Assembly (NCBI RefSeq): GCF_003426815.1 | Contig: NZ_QKYK01000003.1 | Coordinates: 1-64,000 of the forward strand | Length of the DNA: 64,000 nt | Reading direction: 5' to 3' | Source: Desertimonas flava | GTDB taxonomy: Bacteria; Actinomycetota; Acidimicrobiia; Acidimicrobiales; Ilumatobacteraceae | In this document: positions 50,412 to 59,476 of the stretch, one piece after another | How the letters are laid out: the number at the start of each line of letters is the position of its first letter | Numbering within the stretch: position 1 is the first letter of the stretch | Notes under the pieces: generated by a model | What the model saw: only the letters and a program-made list of their open reading frames with translations | What the model was told of the DNA's origin: nothing | Databases searched by the model: none | Position numbers and translations under genes: made by a program

Positions 50412-52782
50412 TCGGTGCCGTCCTCCGCAGCCTGAGGGCGGGGATCGCCGCCGTGGCCGCGGCGACGGCGACTGCTCCGGCGGCGACGACGACGAGCGCA
50501 GGCACCGGGATCGACACGTCGGTCGCCACGGCGACCGAGTCGGCCACTGCCCACCACACGAGGCGGCCGACCCCGAGGCCGATGGGGATCCCGACGACGA
50601 GACCGATGGCGACGATCGTCAGGCCGCTGGTGAGCACGGTCGCGACCGTGTCGCGGGTGGTGAAGCCCAGCGCCCGCAGGACGTCGAACGTCGACCGCCG
50701 GCGGGCGGTCGAGATGAGGGAGTGCAGCAGGGCGACCGTGGCGATCGCGGCGAGGGACACGGCGAGGAGGTCGGGGAGGCGCCCGAGCTGGTCGAGGTTG
50801 GCCACTTCGTTCGGCGGCTGCCGAACCATCAGCTCGTAGCGCTCGGCCAGGTCGGCGATCAACGGGGCGGCGCGTTCGGGCGCGACGGCCGACACGAGCG
50901 CTTCCCGGAACCCCGTAGTCTCCCCGGAGATCGACAGTCGTTCGGCGGTCACCAGCACGGACGCGCCCAGCGCTTCGCCGTTGAGCGCCGGGCCGACCCC
51001 GGTGCCGACGATCGTGAGGCGTGCGCCATCGCGCAGCTCGACGGTGTCGCCGGTGCGCGCGCCGAGGTCGTCGAGGATCCGACGGCCGAGCATCACCTCA
51101 CCTCGGTGTCGGGGCCGGCGGCCATCCAGCACGGTCCAGCCGAGGTCGGAGTCGCCGACCGGATCGACGGCATAGGCGTGCACGTTGATCCCGTCGACGT
51201 TCAGCTGGTTCACCGACAGCAGAGACAGCTGCCCGACGTCGGGGTCCTCGACGAGCGCGGCGACGATGTCGTCGTTGGCGTCGATCACCGAGATGTCGGC
51301 GGTGAACCCCCATCGATCAGGACTCGACACGAGGCGGTCGAGACTGTCCCCGAACGTCAGCACGGCGGCCAGTCCGGCGAGCCCGGCCCCCACGAGGAAC
51401 GCCGACGCCCTCGTCGGGACCGACCCCGTCGCGCCGGCACCCTCCGGCGCGGTGTCGAGGGCCAAGGCCACGCCGACCGCCACCGGCGGTGACCCGAGGG
51501 TCCGCACGGCCGACCACCGTCTGGCCCGGATGGAGGGCCGGAGCTCGGCACCTTGCCGGCGTCCGGCGCGCCACGCGCCCCACGTCGACGCCCCGAGGAC
51601 GAGCACTCCGGCGGTCGCCGCACCGGCGACGGCGAGCCCGGCGTGAGGTGCCCACCCCGGGTTCGGCTCCAGGTTGGCGAGCGCTCCCAGCGGTTCGAAC
51701 GTGCCGGCGACCAGCACTCCGGCCCCGGTGATCCCCGCCGCGACGACGGCGGCGGGGAGTACGCCCAGAGCCCTGGCGACCGTGCGCTCCGATCGGGAGA
51801 GCCCAAGCGCGGCTTCCGTGAGCTGATCGGCACGGGCAGCCCGGTGCCGGCGACCGAGCACCTGGACGACGGCCACGAGCGTTCCGGCCAAGACGATGGC
51901 CGCCGCGACGAGCTGGCCGACGTCCAGCACGCGAGCGGTGGCGGCGTACGCGGCGCGGTCGCCGTCGGAAGGAGACAGCTCGATCGGTGCGAGCTCGGCC
52001 CGGCCGGCAGCAGGGTCGATGTGGGCGGCGACGATCTCATCGACCGCGCGCAGGAACCGCGATCGTGACGCGGCCCCGGGCTCGAGGTCGACGTACAGGG
52101 CGGTCCCCACGGAGATGTCGTCGCCGTACCGTTCGGCGAAGGCCGGCCCGGCCACGATCGCCGTCCGGGCGCGGACCCCGGCCGCCCGGCTGACGCCGAC
52201 GACCCGCACCACCACGCGCGGGCCGTCGGGGTCACCGAAGCCCGTGTCGAACTGGAGCATCTCGGCCGGGGTGAGGAACGACAGCGTCAGCTCGTCTCCT
52301 GGCTGCAGCCCGAGCTCGACGGCGACGGGTTGGGCGATGACGACCTCGTCGTCGGCCTCCGGGGCGATGTCGCGGCCGCTCGTCACCACCGTCTCGACCA
52401 CGCCGGTGGCGTCGGTCGGGCCCGTCTCGACGGAGAGATAGACCACCCCGAAGCCGTCGAGGCGGGCCACTCCTGCGGTCGCTGGCCACGACGCCCGGAC
52501 TCCGGGTGCCACGGACACCTCGCCGGCCAGGTCGACGCCGCCGAAGAGCGCCACCCGGTAGTCGGCCGTCCCCGATGCCTCGACGAGGCGGTCGTAGACG
52601 GTGGCGGTCCGCCGAGCGGTCGCCAGGGCACCCACGGCGACGGCCAGGGCGAGTCCCGTCAGCACGCCGAGGACGACGTGTGCGGCCAGGTTTCGCCGTC
52701 CGTGGTGGCCGGCGACGGCGACCACACCCGACACCGAGAACCCGGCCGACGACGTCACGGGATCCTCGGCGCCGGCGATCAC
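50377..52782 (-). CDS. ABC transporter permease of the FtsX/MacB type
   Basis: An 801-residue protein with an early helix (VVLGVLTGLALAVAVGALAT, ~residues 36-55), an outer domain of about 220 residues, three helices (~280-400) and a second FtsX unit ending in three helices (~690-790). This is the mechanotransmission-type permease of MacB or BceB-like systems that handle peptides, lipoproteins or cell-wall stress. GTG 52782 overlaps the kinase stop. ATPase, kinase and permease make one operon. Confidence 0.88.
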   Translation of the reverse strand: MIAGAEDPVTSSAGFSVSGVVAVAGHHGRRNLAAHVVLGVLTGLALAVAVGALATARRTATVYDRLVEASGTADYRVALFGGVDLAGEVSVAPGVRASWPATAGVARLDGFGVVYLSVETGPTDATGVVETVVTSGRDIAPEADDEVVIAQPVAVELGLQPGDELTLSFLTPAEMLQFDTGFGDPDGPRVVVRVVGVSRAAGVRARTAIVAGPAFAERYGDDISVGTALYVDLEPGAASRSRFLRAVDEIVAAHIDPAAGRAELAPIELSPSDGDRAAYAATARVLDVGQLVAAAIVLAGTLVAVVQVLGRRHRAARADQLTEAALGLSRSERTVARALGVLPAAVVAAGITGAGVLVAGTFEPLGALANLEPNPGWAPHAGLAVAGAATAGVLVLGASTWGAWRAGRRQGAELRPSIRARRWSAVRTLGSPPVAVGVALALDTAPEGAGATGSVPTRASAFLVGAGLAGLAAVLTFGDSLDRLVSSPDRWGFTADISVIDANDDIVAALVEDPDVGQLSLLSVNQLNVDGINVHAYAVDPVGDSDLGWTVLDGRRPRHRGEVMLGRRILDDLGARTGDTVELRDGARLTIVGTGVGPALNGEALGASVLVTAERLSISGETTGFREALVSAVAPERAAPLIADLAERYELMVRQPPNEVANLDQLGRLPDLLAVSLAAIATVALLHSLISTARRRSTFDVLRALGFTTRDTVATVLTSGLTIVAIGLVVGIPIGLGVGRLVWWAVADSVAVATDVSIPVPALVVVAAGAVAVAAATAAIPALRLRRTAPIRSGRGEGAPP

Positions 52783-54149
52783 GACTGCGTCCGGGTCGTC
52801 AGCGGCACCCAGCCGCGGATCGTCGTACCGCCGGAGCCGGAGTGCACGTCGAGGGTGCCACCGACGGCGCCGAGGCGGTCACGCATGTTCTGCAGTCCCT
52901 GGCCCTCGTTGGGAGCGGCGGGATCGAACCCGGCCCCGTCGTCGACGGCGGTGAACTCGGCGTCGTCGTCACGGCGCGTGAGCGTGATGGTCACGTCGGA
53001 TCCCGCTGCGTGCTTGGCGGCGTTCTGCATCGCCTCGAGACAGCAGAAGTAGATCGCCGCCTCGACGTCGCCCGGGAGCCGGCCGAGACCATCGGCCTCG
53101 ACGGTCACCGCCTGAGGCGCGCGGCGGGCCGCCGACCGAAGGGCGCTGTCCAGGCCGTTCTGGACGAGGAGCGGCGGATAGATGCCGTGGGCCAGGGCCC
53201 GCAGTTGCCCCACGATGCCCGCCACGTCGGCGGCCAGCGCGTCGAGCCCGGCGACGACGTCGTGAGCCGGTGCCGTGGCGGCGACGTCACGGAGCAGACC
53301 GAGGCGCACGGCCAGCGACGTGAGGTCCTGCTGGACGCCGTCGTGCAGGTCCCGCTCGACGCGGCGCCGTTCGGCGTCCGCGGCGGCGACGACGCGCGTC
53401 CTCGAAGCTCGCAGCTCCTGGTTGGCCCGGCGCAGGTCCTGCAGCGTGTCGCGCAGCGCGGCGTCGAGCAGCCGGTTGCGCATCAGGTCGCCAAGCCGTC
53501 CGCCGAGATCGGCCAGCGCCCGGTCGTCGGCGGGTCGGAACTCGTGGCCGGCGTCGGCGCGCTCCACGAGCACGAGCCCGAGCACATCTCCGCCGTGCCG
53601 CGCCGGTGCCAGTCGCGCCATCGTCAGGCAGCGGCGGGCGGCCACGGTCGGCGTCCACACGTCCATCCACGCTTCACCGGCAGTGCCGACACGCCCGAGC
53701 GCCGCCAGCTCCGCCGGAGCGAGATCGAGCCCTTCGTGGGCCGGGGCGGTGGCGGGATGAGGAATCGGCGGCACCGCGGCCACGAGCGTGAAGTGGTCGT
53801 CCTCGACGGATCCACGGCCCCACACCTCCACCCGGTCGGCGGCGAACCCGAACCGCACGGCGTCTCCGAGCTCGGTCAGCAGCTCATCGACGGGCACGCC
53901 GCTGCCGAGCCGGGCGGCGAACGTGGAGATCACCCGCTCGGGCGAGCGCATCGGCACACGGCGCGACCGCCAGCGGCCGGCCACGATCTGCAGCCCGTGG
54001 GCGATCACGACGGCGCCGGCGGCCAGGCCGATCGCCGGCCCGGGCCACCACGAGCCGTCGGGCGGTTGCCCGTTGACGAGGAGCACCACGACGTACGCGA
54101 CGGCCACGGCCACGGCTGCGACCACGATCGTGCGCACGGCGGCGATCAC
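52779..54149 (-). CDS. Sensor histidine kinase (HisKA_3 type) with GAF-like domain
   Basis: A 456-residue kinase. Two hydrophobic helices lie near residues 5-28 and 36-55, then a GAF-like domain (~75-215) and a coiled helix leading to the dimerisation motif ERRRVERDLHDGVQQDL, whose His is the phosphorylation site. The HATPase domain shows AMQNAAKHAAG (N box), DDGAGFDPA (G1) and GQGLQNMRDRLGAVGG (G2). It pairs with NarL-type regulators such as that at 49755. The start GTG overlaps the ATPase stop by 4 bases. Confidence 0.92.
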   Translation of the reverse strand: MIAAVRTIVVAAVAVAVAYVVVLLVNGQPPDGSWWPGPAIGLAAGAVVIAHGLQIVAGRWRSRRVPMRSPERVISTFAARLGSGVPVDELLTELGDAVRFGFAADRVEVWGRGSVEDDHFTLVAAVPPIPHPATAPAHEGLDLAPAELAALGRVGTAGEAWMDVWTPTVAARRCLTMARLAPARHGGDVLGLVLVERADAGHEFRPADDRALADLGGRLGDLMRNRLLDAALRDTLQDLRRANQELRASRTRVVAAADAERRRVERDLHDGVQQDLTSLAVRLGLLRDVAATAPAHDVVAGLDALAADVAGIVGQLRALAHGIYPPLLVQNGLDSALRSAARRAPQAVTVEADGLGRLPGDVEAAIYFCCLEAMQNAAKHAAGSDVTITLTRRDDDAEFTAVDDGAGFDPAAPNEGQGLQNMRDRLGAVGGTLDVHSGSGGTTIRGWVPLTTRTQS

Positions 54150-54898
54150 GGGACGCCTCCGTCACGATGCGGCAGGAGGATCCCGTCGTGCATGGCGACG
54201 ATGCGGTCCGCACACGCCGCGACCTCGTGGTCGTGGGTGACGACGACGATGGCCTGCCCCGCGGCGTGGAGACGGGCGAACAACTCGAGGATCTCGGCCG
54301 TGCCGTCGCTGTCGAGCGCTCCGGTCGGCTCGTCGGCGAGCAGCAGCGTCGGCTCCGACGCCAGCGCCCGGGCGATCGCCACGCGCTGGCGCTGGCCTCC
54401 CGACAGCGTGGCCGGCCGGGCCCCTGCCTTGTCGAGGAGTCCCAGCACGTCGAGGAGCTCGGCGGCCCTGGCCATCGCGGCCCGCCGGGGCCGGCCCGAG
54501 ATGCGGGCGGCCAGGGCGACGTTGTCGGCTGCCGTCATCGACTCGACGAGATTGAAGAACTGGAACACGATGCCGACGTGGCGGCGGCGCACCCGGGCTG
54601 CCGCGCTGTCGCTCAGCGTGGTGAGCTCGATACCGGCCAGCGTCACCGTCCCGTCGTCGGGGCGCTCGAGTCCGGCCAGGACGTTGAGGAGCGTGGACTT
54701 GCCCGAGCCCGACGGCCCGGTGACGGCGACGAACTCACCGGTGGATACATGGAGGTCGGCGCCGCGCAGGGCTCTCACCGGTGCCGTGTCGGCGTCATAG
54801 ACACGTCGCAGCCCGCGGGCCGACAACACGCCGGCCGGTGCGGAGGGGCCGCCGGCGGGGTGAGATGAGGGAACGGACGGAGGGTGGGCCGGCGACAT
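54146..54898 (-). CDS. ABC transporter ATP-binding protein (MacB/LolD type)
   Basis: A 250-residue ATPase. Walker A GPSGSGKST, Q-loop FQFFNLVESMT, signature LSGGQRQRV, Walker B LLLADEPTGALD and THDHEVA are all intact. The GIVFQFFNL string and size place it with MacB/LolD-type exporters that pair with FtsX permeases. ATG 54898 is used; ATG 54919 would add 7 residues. First gene of an operon with kinase and permease. Confidence 0.94.
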   Translation of the reverse strand: MSPAHPPSVPSSHPAGGPSAPAGVLSARGLRRVYDADTAPVRALRGADLHVSTGEFVAVTGPSGSGKSTLLNVLAGLERPDDGTVTLAGIELTTLSDSAAARVRRRHVGIVFQFFNLVESMTAADNVALAARISGRPRRAAMARAAELLDVLGLLDKAGARPATLSGGQRQRVAIARALASEPTLLLADEPTGALDSDGTAEILELFARLHAAGQAIVVVTHDHEVAACADRIVAMHDGILLPHRDGGVP

Positions 54899-54965
54899 CG
54901 CTCGTCCAGGATGCCGCATCGGCCCCCCTCTCGCCGTGTCCTTCGGAGACTGATCGATCAGCCGC

Positions 54966-55748
54966 TCACACCGTGCCCGGGTCGGAGACGACCAGGGTGG
55001 CGGTCATGCCGTGGGCGGAGTGCGGCTCGGCTTCGGGGTCGCCGCCTGTCGGGATCATGCAGATCGCGAAGTACGTGCCCGGGTCGAGGTCGAGGGCGGT
55101 GTACATCGTCCCGCCGGGACCGGCGAACAGCACGCCGGCGAACTCGGCCTGTTCGAACAGCGCGCCCGGGTCGCCGCTGAGGTACTCGTCGAGCGTCATC
55201 GTGCTGTCGTCGGGACGACGGAGCAGGACGAGCTCGTGCTCCTCCTCGCCGTCGTTGACGAAGGCGATGCTGACGCGGCCGGCGTCGATCTCCTCGGGGA
55301 TGCCCCCGAACGAGTAGTCGGCGGCGAGCACGTCGATCGCCTGCAGCTCACACTGGCGGTGCGTGGCTTCCCCGACCGCCTCCTGGGCACCGAGGACCTC
55401 GGGGTCCTCGAACAGAGGAGTCGGGTCGCCCGAGTCCTCGAGCTCGAGGATGGCGTCGCGAAGCACGCCGACGCTGGCGGCGAGGTCACCGTCGCTGTGC
55501 TCGACCATCAGGTCGAGCGCCGGCATCACCTGATCGTCGACGAACAGGGCGATCTCCTCCGGGGTCTCGGGGAATCCGGTCGTGGCGGCCTGGTAGCCGA
55601 CGACACCGTCACAGAAGGCGGGGTCGAGCTGCGGGTCGCTGGTCGGAGGCTCGGCGCCCGCCGCCCCGGACGAGACGGCGAACGCCGTGACGACGAGGGC
55701 GGCGGCGGCGGTGAGCAGGCGGGCGGGGGGTTGGCGACGAGACGTCAC
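54966..55748 (-). CDS. Secreted protein with cupredoxin-like C-terminal domain
   Basis: A 260-residue exported protein. The signal peptide runs from the basic start through LLTAAAALVVTAFAVSSGAA to AGA/EP. The middle (~45-150) is helical and acidic with two cysteines. The C-terminal ~100 residues (VSIAFVNDGEEEHELVLLRR, then GTYFAICMIP, then HSAHGMTATLVV) look like a cupredoxin fold, with H, C, H and M in the order expected of copper ligands. Copper binding is inferred. The GTG start is divergent from the ArsR-type regulator. Confidence 0.7.
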   Translation of the reverse strand: MTSRRQPPARLLTAAAALVVTAFAVSSGAAGAEPPTSDPQLDPAFCDGVVGYQAATTGFPETPEEIALFVDDQVMPALDLMVEHSDGDLAASVGVLRDAILELEDSGDPTPLFEDPEVLGAQEAVGEATHRQCELQAIDVLAADYSFGGIPEEIDAGRVSIAFVNDGEEEHELVLLRRPDDSTMTLDEYLSGDPGALFEQAEFAGVLFAGPGGTMYTALDLDPGTYFAICMIPTGGDPEAEPHSAHGMTATLVVSDPGTV

Positions 55749-55933
55749 GGTTCGGCTCCTTGAGGGGGTGGGTCTGCGGACGGTGATCCGGGTTGATGTC
55801 GGTGACCATCAACGCGCCGCGCGGCCCTGTCGGAGAACCAGACCAGCAGGTGAACGGCGGTGGTGCTACCACCACCGCCGACCCGTGCGGTCGCTTCCCC
55901 AGCCGCCGCCGTGGCGTCGGCTCGCCGGCAGCG

Positions 55934-55968
55934 ACCTCTTGACAATATTTCTTGTCAAGAGGTACCGT
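55934..55968 (+). promoter_or_regulatory. Palindromic, probably leaderless, autoregulated promoter of the ArsR gene
   Basis: ACCTCTTGACA (55934-55944) and TGTCAAGAGGT (55953-55963) are exact inverted repeats around 8 AT-rich bases. A perfect -35 hexamer TTGACA (55939-55944) lies in the left arm and TACCGT (55963-55968) is an acceptable -10 at 18 bases. The ATG at 55975 is 6 bases further, where transcription should begin, so the mRNA would be leaderless. A repressor on the palindrome would cover the promoter. Confidence 0.72.
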
Positions 55969-55974
55969 CGCGGC

Positions 55975-56550
55975 ATGGACGACGTTCGGGTGCTCGCCGA
56001 TCCCGCGGCCGTCGAGGTCGCGCTCGACCCGATCCGCACCTCGATCCTCGACGCCCTCACCGAGCCGGCATCGGCCACCACGATCGCCGCGGCCGTGGGT
56101 CTGACCCGCCAGAAGGTCAACTACCACCTCAAGGCCTTGGAAGCCCACGGCCTCGTCGAGCTCGCCGGCGAGCGTGTCTGGGGTGGGATCACCGAACGGC
56201 TGATGCGACGATCGGCGCGTCATCTCGTCGTCGCACCGGGAGTCGTCCAGGGCGCCGCGGCCGACCCGGACCAGGTCGCCGATCACCTGTCGTCCGCGTA
56301 CCTCATCGCGGTCAGCGCCCGGTCGGTGTCCGAGGTCGGAGCGATGGCCAAGCGCGCCGAGCCGGGGACACGCCTCCCCACCCTCACCGTCGACACGGTG
56401 ATCGGCTTCCGATCACCCGAGGACCGGGCGGCGTTCGCCGCCGATCTCCAGTCGGCCGTCGCCGCGCTGGCCGCTCGTTATCACCACGACGACGGACGAC
56501 CGCACCGCCTGACCATCGCCTCGTACCCCCGACCGAAGGAGCCCTCATGA
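55975..56550 (+). CDS. ArsR-family winged-helix transcriptional regulator
   Basis: A 191-residue regulator. The winged helix is at residues ~10-85: LDPIRTSILDALTEPASATT, then LTRQKVNYHLKALEAHGLVE. The C-terminal ~100 residues are a ligand or dimer domain of unknown type. It presumably binds the palindrome directly upstream and controls itself and the SRPBCC gene, which overlaps its stop by 4 bases. ArsR-SRPBCC pairs are common in actinobacteria. No metal-binding cysteines are present. Confidence 0.87.
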   Translation: MDDVRVLADPAAVEVALDPIRTSILDALTEPASATTIAAAVGLTRQKVNYHLKALEAHGLVELAGERVWGGITERLMRRSARHLVVAPGVVQGAAADPDQVADHLSSAYLIAVSARSVSEVGAMAKRAEPGTRLPTLTVDTVIGFRSPEDRAAFAADLQSAVAALAARYHHDDGRPHRLTIASYPRPKEPS

Positions 56551-57005
56551 CCACCGCCGATCAGCCCGACCGATTCCGGCACCGCATGGAACGGACCTAC
56601 GAGGTGACCGCCTCCCCGCAGCAGGTGTGGGACGCGATCGCCACCGTCGACGGCCTCGCCACATGGATGGCGCCGACCCGTCTCGATCCGCACGTCGGCG
56701 GCGAGGTGGCGTTCGACCTCGGCGAGTTCACGTCCATCGGCGTCGTCACCGACTACTCGCCGCCTCATCGCTTCGCCTACGAGGAGCCCTGGCCCCCGAT
56801 CGGCGGCCACGACTGGTCGGACGTCAGCCCGATCGCCACCGAGTTCCTCATCGAATCGGCGTCCGGTGGCAGTTGCGTGCTCCGCGTCGTCTCCAGTGCC
56901 TACGGCACCGGGGCGGACTGGGAGAAGGAGTACTTCGACGAGATGGTCGAGGGCTGGATCGAGATGCTCGACGGTCTCGCCAAGCAGCTCAACGCGACCG
57001 GTTGA
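56547..57005 (+). CDS. SRPBCC (AHSA1/START-like) domain protein
   Basis: A 152-residue protein of the helix-grip fold. RTYEVTASPQQVWDAIATVD, the first strand and helix, leads to GLATWMAPTRLDPHVGGEVA and WIEMLDGLAKQL, the long C-terminal helix. These proteins bind a hydrophobic ligand; AHSA1-type members are often controlled by a neighbouring ArsR regulator, as here (ATGA overlap). Substrate is unknown. Confidence 0.88.
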   Translation: MTTADQPDRFRHRMERTYEVTASPQQVWDAIATVDGLATWMAPTRLDPHVGGEVAFDLGEFTSIGVVTDYSPPHRFAYEEPWPPIGGHDWSDVSPIATEFLIESASGGSCVLRVVSSAYGTGADWEKEYFDEMVEGWIEMLDGLAKQLNATG

Positions 57006-57032
57006 GTCGCTCTCCGGCGCCGCGCTCGGTGC

Positions 57033-59186
57033 CTACTCGACCCCGAACGCCGGGTCGCTCACGCTCGGCCGGCCGTTCTCCAGGCGTCCGGCGAAGCGGC
57101 GCTCGAAGCCGGCGACCTCGTCGACGGTGACGACCAGGTCGTACCAACCCCCGGTCTCGGCGGCGTCCCAGTCGACGACGACAGCGGCGTCCCCAGACAC
57201 GGCGACCGGCTCGGGGGCGGCGCCGCCGTAGGCCGTCGGCCTGATGCGGAACGTCAATGGCTCGCCACCAGAGGTGCTGAGCGCCAGCGACAGCGTCGAC
57301 GTCTCGGCGGCATGGCTGGCGACCACCTCGGGCCCGCCGGCGTCGTCGACCGTGCCGACGACGGTGCGGTGGAACCCGCTGGGCCCGAGGAGCCACAGGT
57401 CGTAGCGCCCGCCGTCCGCGGCCACGTCCCACGATCCTTCCACGGCCAGGCCCGCCTCGATCGTGTAGCGACGCGGCACCCGATCGAGGTGGAGGCGGTC
57501 GTACGCGTGGATTACCGCACCGGCGGCTCCCTGGTTCGACAGCGTCAACCGCAGTACGCCGCCCGCCACCGCCGGAGTGATCGTCAACTCGTACGGCAGG
57601 GGGCGCGACGGTCGCGTCCCCGGCTGCTGGAGCGGGCGTTGCTGGGCTCCCTCGTCGGGGATCGCCACCTGGTCGAGCCGCTCCTGCGCGACACGTTCCA
57701 GGTCGGCGCGACGCCTCCCGACCGTGGGCAGCGACGGCGGCGGGTCGCCGTCGGGCGTGGCGAAGTCGAAGGCGCTCGTCAGGTCACCACAAACGGCACG
57801 CCGCCAGGCGCTGATGTTCGGCTCGGCGACGCCGAATCGCGCCTCGAGGAAACGGATGACGGACGTGTGGTCGAAGACCTCCGAGCACACCCAACCCCCG
57901 CGGCTCCACGGAGAGATGACCAGCATCGGCACCCGCGGTCCGAGGCCGTAGGGCCGGCCGTCGGGCTCGGGCTGGTCCACCGTTCCCGGCGGCTCGGGAT
58001 GCGTGAAGTACTCGTCGGAGGCGTCGCACGTCGATGCTCCTGTCGTGGGATCGTCAGGAATGCTCGGCGGGGCGGGCGGCGGCACGTGGTCGAAGTAGCC
58101 GTCGTTCTCGTCGAAGTTGACGATCAGCACGGTGCGCGCCCAGACGTCGGGATCGGCGGTGAGCGAGTCGACGACGTTCTCGATGTAGGAGGCGCCCTGC
58201 ACCGGCGTGGACGGCAGCGGGTGCTCGCTGTAGGCCTCGGGCGCGACGATCCATGAGACCTGCGGCAGGCGACCCGCGGCGATGTCCGCACGGAACGCCT
58301 CCATGAAGCCCCCGTCGGGCATCGTGTTGGACGTGCCCTTCAGGAGCGGGTGCACGGCATCGTCGTCGACGGAGTACGGCGGGAACGGCGCCCCGTCGGG
58401 CCCGTTGCCGCGAGCCGCGTTGGCCGCCCGGAACGCCACGAACCCGGCGAGCGAGTTGTCGCCGAAGTTGTCGGGCAGGTTCTGGTACACCTTCCAGCTG
58501 ACGCCGGCGTCCTCGAGGCGTTCGGGATACGTCGTCCAGTCGTATCCGGTCTCGGGCGTGTCGAGCCACCACCACTCGTTCACCACCGACGCCACGCCTG
58601 CCGGCGTGGGGCCGTGGGTGCCGGTCCAGAGGAACAGCCGATTGGGATTGGTCCCCGACTGGATCGAGCAGTGGTAGGCGTCGCACACCGTGAAGGCGTC
58701 GGCCAGCGCCGTCTGGTACGGCACCTCGGCGTCGGTGAAGTACCCCATCGAATGCGCCAACTTGAACTGAGGCCACGACGTCATGCGCCCGTGATCCCAC
58801 GCATCCTGGGCATCGGGCCACGAATGCGGTGTGACGGGAACCCGCTGGGCGTTCCCCACCGAGCCGTCGAGGTGATACGGCAGCACCGTCCTCGTGCCGT
58901 CGCTCTGGTCCCACACCGTGCGCCCGTCCGGGAGCGGGATCGTGTGCCGATCGCCGAAGCCCCGTACACCCCGCAGAGCGCCGAAGTAGTGGTCGAACGA
59001 GCGGTTCTCCTGCATGAGGATCACCACGTGCTCGACATCGGCGATCGTGCCGGTCGGGCTCGACGCCGGGATCGCCAAGGCGCGCCGGATCGACGGCGGC
59101 AGCGCCGACAGCACCCCCGCCGTCGCCGCCACCTTGCCCGCGTCGCCCAGGAACCGGCGACGGCTCAGCCCAGACCTCGATGACAT
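57033..59186 (-). CDS. Tat-exported phospholipase C / acid phosphatase family protein
   Basis: A 717-residue enzyme. The twin-arginine signal SRRRFLGDAGKVAATAG starts at residue 8. The phosphoesterase domain has HVVILMQENRSFDHYFGALR near residue 50, NFDENDGYFDHVPPP near 345 and HTSVIRFLEARFGV near 440, motifs of the PlcH/AcpA family. Two C-terminal beta domains of the kind seen in phosphocholine-specific phospholipases C follow (~520-715). It likely hydrolyses phospholipids outside the cell to obtain phosphate. ATG 59186 follows a GGGGGAG site by 4 bases. Confidence 0.9.
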   Translation of the reverse strand: MSSRSGLSRRRFLGDAGKVAATAGVLSALPPSIRRALAIPASSPTGTIADVEHVVILMQENRSFDHYFGALRGVRGFGDRHTIPLPDGRTVWDQSDGTRTVLPYHLDGSVGNAQRVPVTPHSWPDAQDAWDHGRMTSWPQFKLAHSMGYFTDAEVPYQTALADAFTVCDAYHCSIQSGTNPNRLFLWTGTHGPTPAGVASVVNEWWWLDTPETGYDWTTYPERLEDAGVSWKVYQNLPDNFGDNSLAGFVAFRAANAARGNGPDGAPFPPYSVDDDAVHPLLKGTSNTMPDGGFMEAFRADIAAGRLPQVSWIVAPEAYSEHPLPSTPVQGASYIENVVDSLTADPDVWARTVLIVNFDENDGYFDHVPPPAPPSIPDDPTTGASTCDASDEYFTHPEPPGTVDQPEPDGRPYGLGPRVPMLVISPWSRGGWVCSEVFDHTSVIRFLEARFGVAEPNISAWRRAVCGDLTSAFDFATPDGDPPPSLPTVGRRRADLERVAQERLDQVAIPDEGAQQRPLQQPGTRPSRPLPYELTITPAVAGGVLRLTLSNQGAAGAVIHAYDRLHLDRVPRRYTIEAGLAVEGSWDVAADGGRYDLWLLGPSGFHRTVVGTVDDAGGPEVVASHAAETSTLSLALSTSGGEPLTFRIRPTAYGGAAPEPVAVSGDAAVVVDWDAAETGGWYDLVVTVDEVAGFERRFAGRLENGRPSVSDPAFGVE

Positions 59187-59262
59187 CTGCTCCCCCTCGA
59201 CTGGCGACCTTCGGCAGCATCCCACACCAGCGCCAACCGGTCGCGATCGCCCCGGACGCGAC

Positions 59263-59291
59263 AAACCCGCAGGCCGGTGACCTGCGGGTTT
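59263..59291 (-). terminator. Intrinsic terminator after tRNA-Ala
   Basis: AAACCCGCAGG (59263-59273) and CCTGCGGGTTT (59281-59291) form a perfect 11-bp stem with a 7-base loop. On the minus strand it begins 3 bases after the tRNA and ends in TTT, as expected for a rho-independent signal; read the other way it also ends in TTT. Confidence 0.8.
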
Positions 59292-59293
59292 CG

Positions 59294-59366
59294 TGGAGCT
59301 GAGGGGAATTGAACCCCTGGCCTCGTCCATGCCATGGACGCGCTCTGCCAACTGAGCTACAGCCCC
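59294..59366 (-). tRNA. tRNA-Ala (anticodon GGC)
   Basis: A 73-base cloverleaf: acceptor GGGGCTG/CAGCTCC, D arm GCTC/GAGC, anticodon arm CGTCC/GGACG with loop ATGGCAT, T arm AGGGG/CCCCT with loop TTCAATT, and discriminator A. The anticodon GGC (59331-59333) reads GCC. The third acceptor pair is G3:U70, the identity signal for alanyl-tRNA synthetase. The CCA end is not encoded (CGA follows). It is divergent from the dioxygenase gene. Confidence 0.97.
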
Positions 59367-59476
59367 GAAGCGGCAGCGAACGATAGCGCCAGGACCGTCC
59401 CGATCCACGCCCGAGAGGATCGAATTTCCCTCTCACCACCGACCCGTCGGGAGGGCTGGACCACTAGCGTGCCGAG

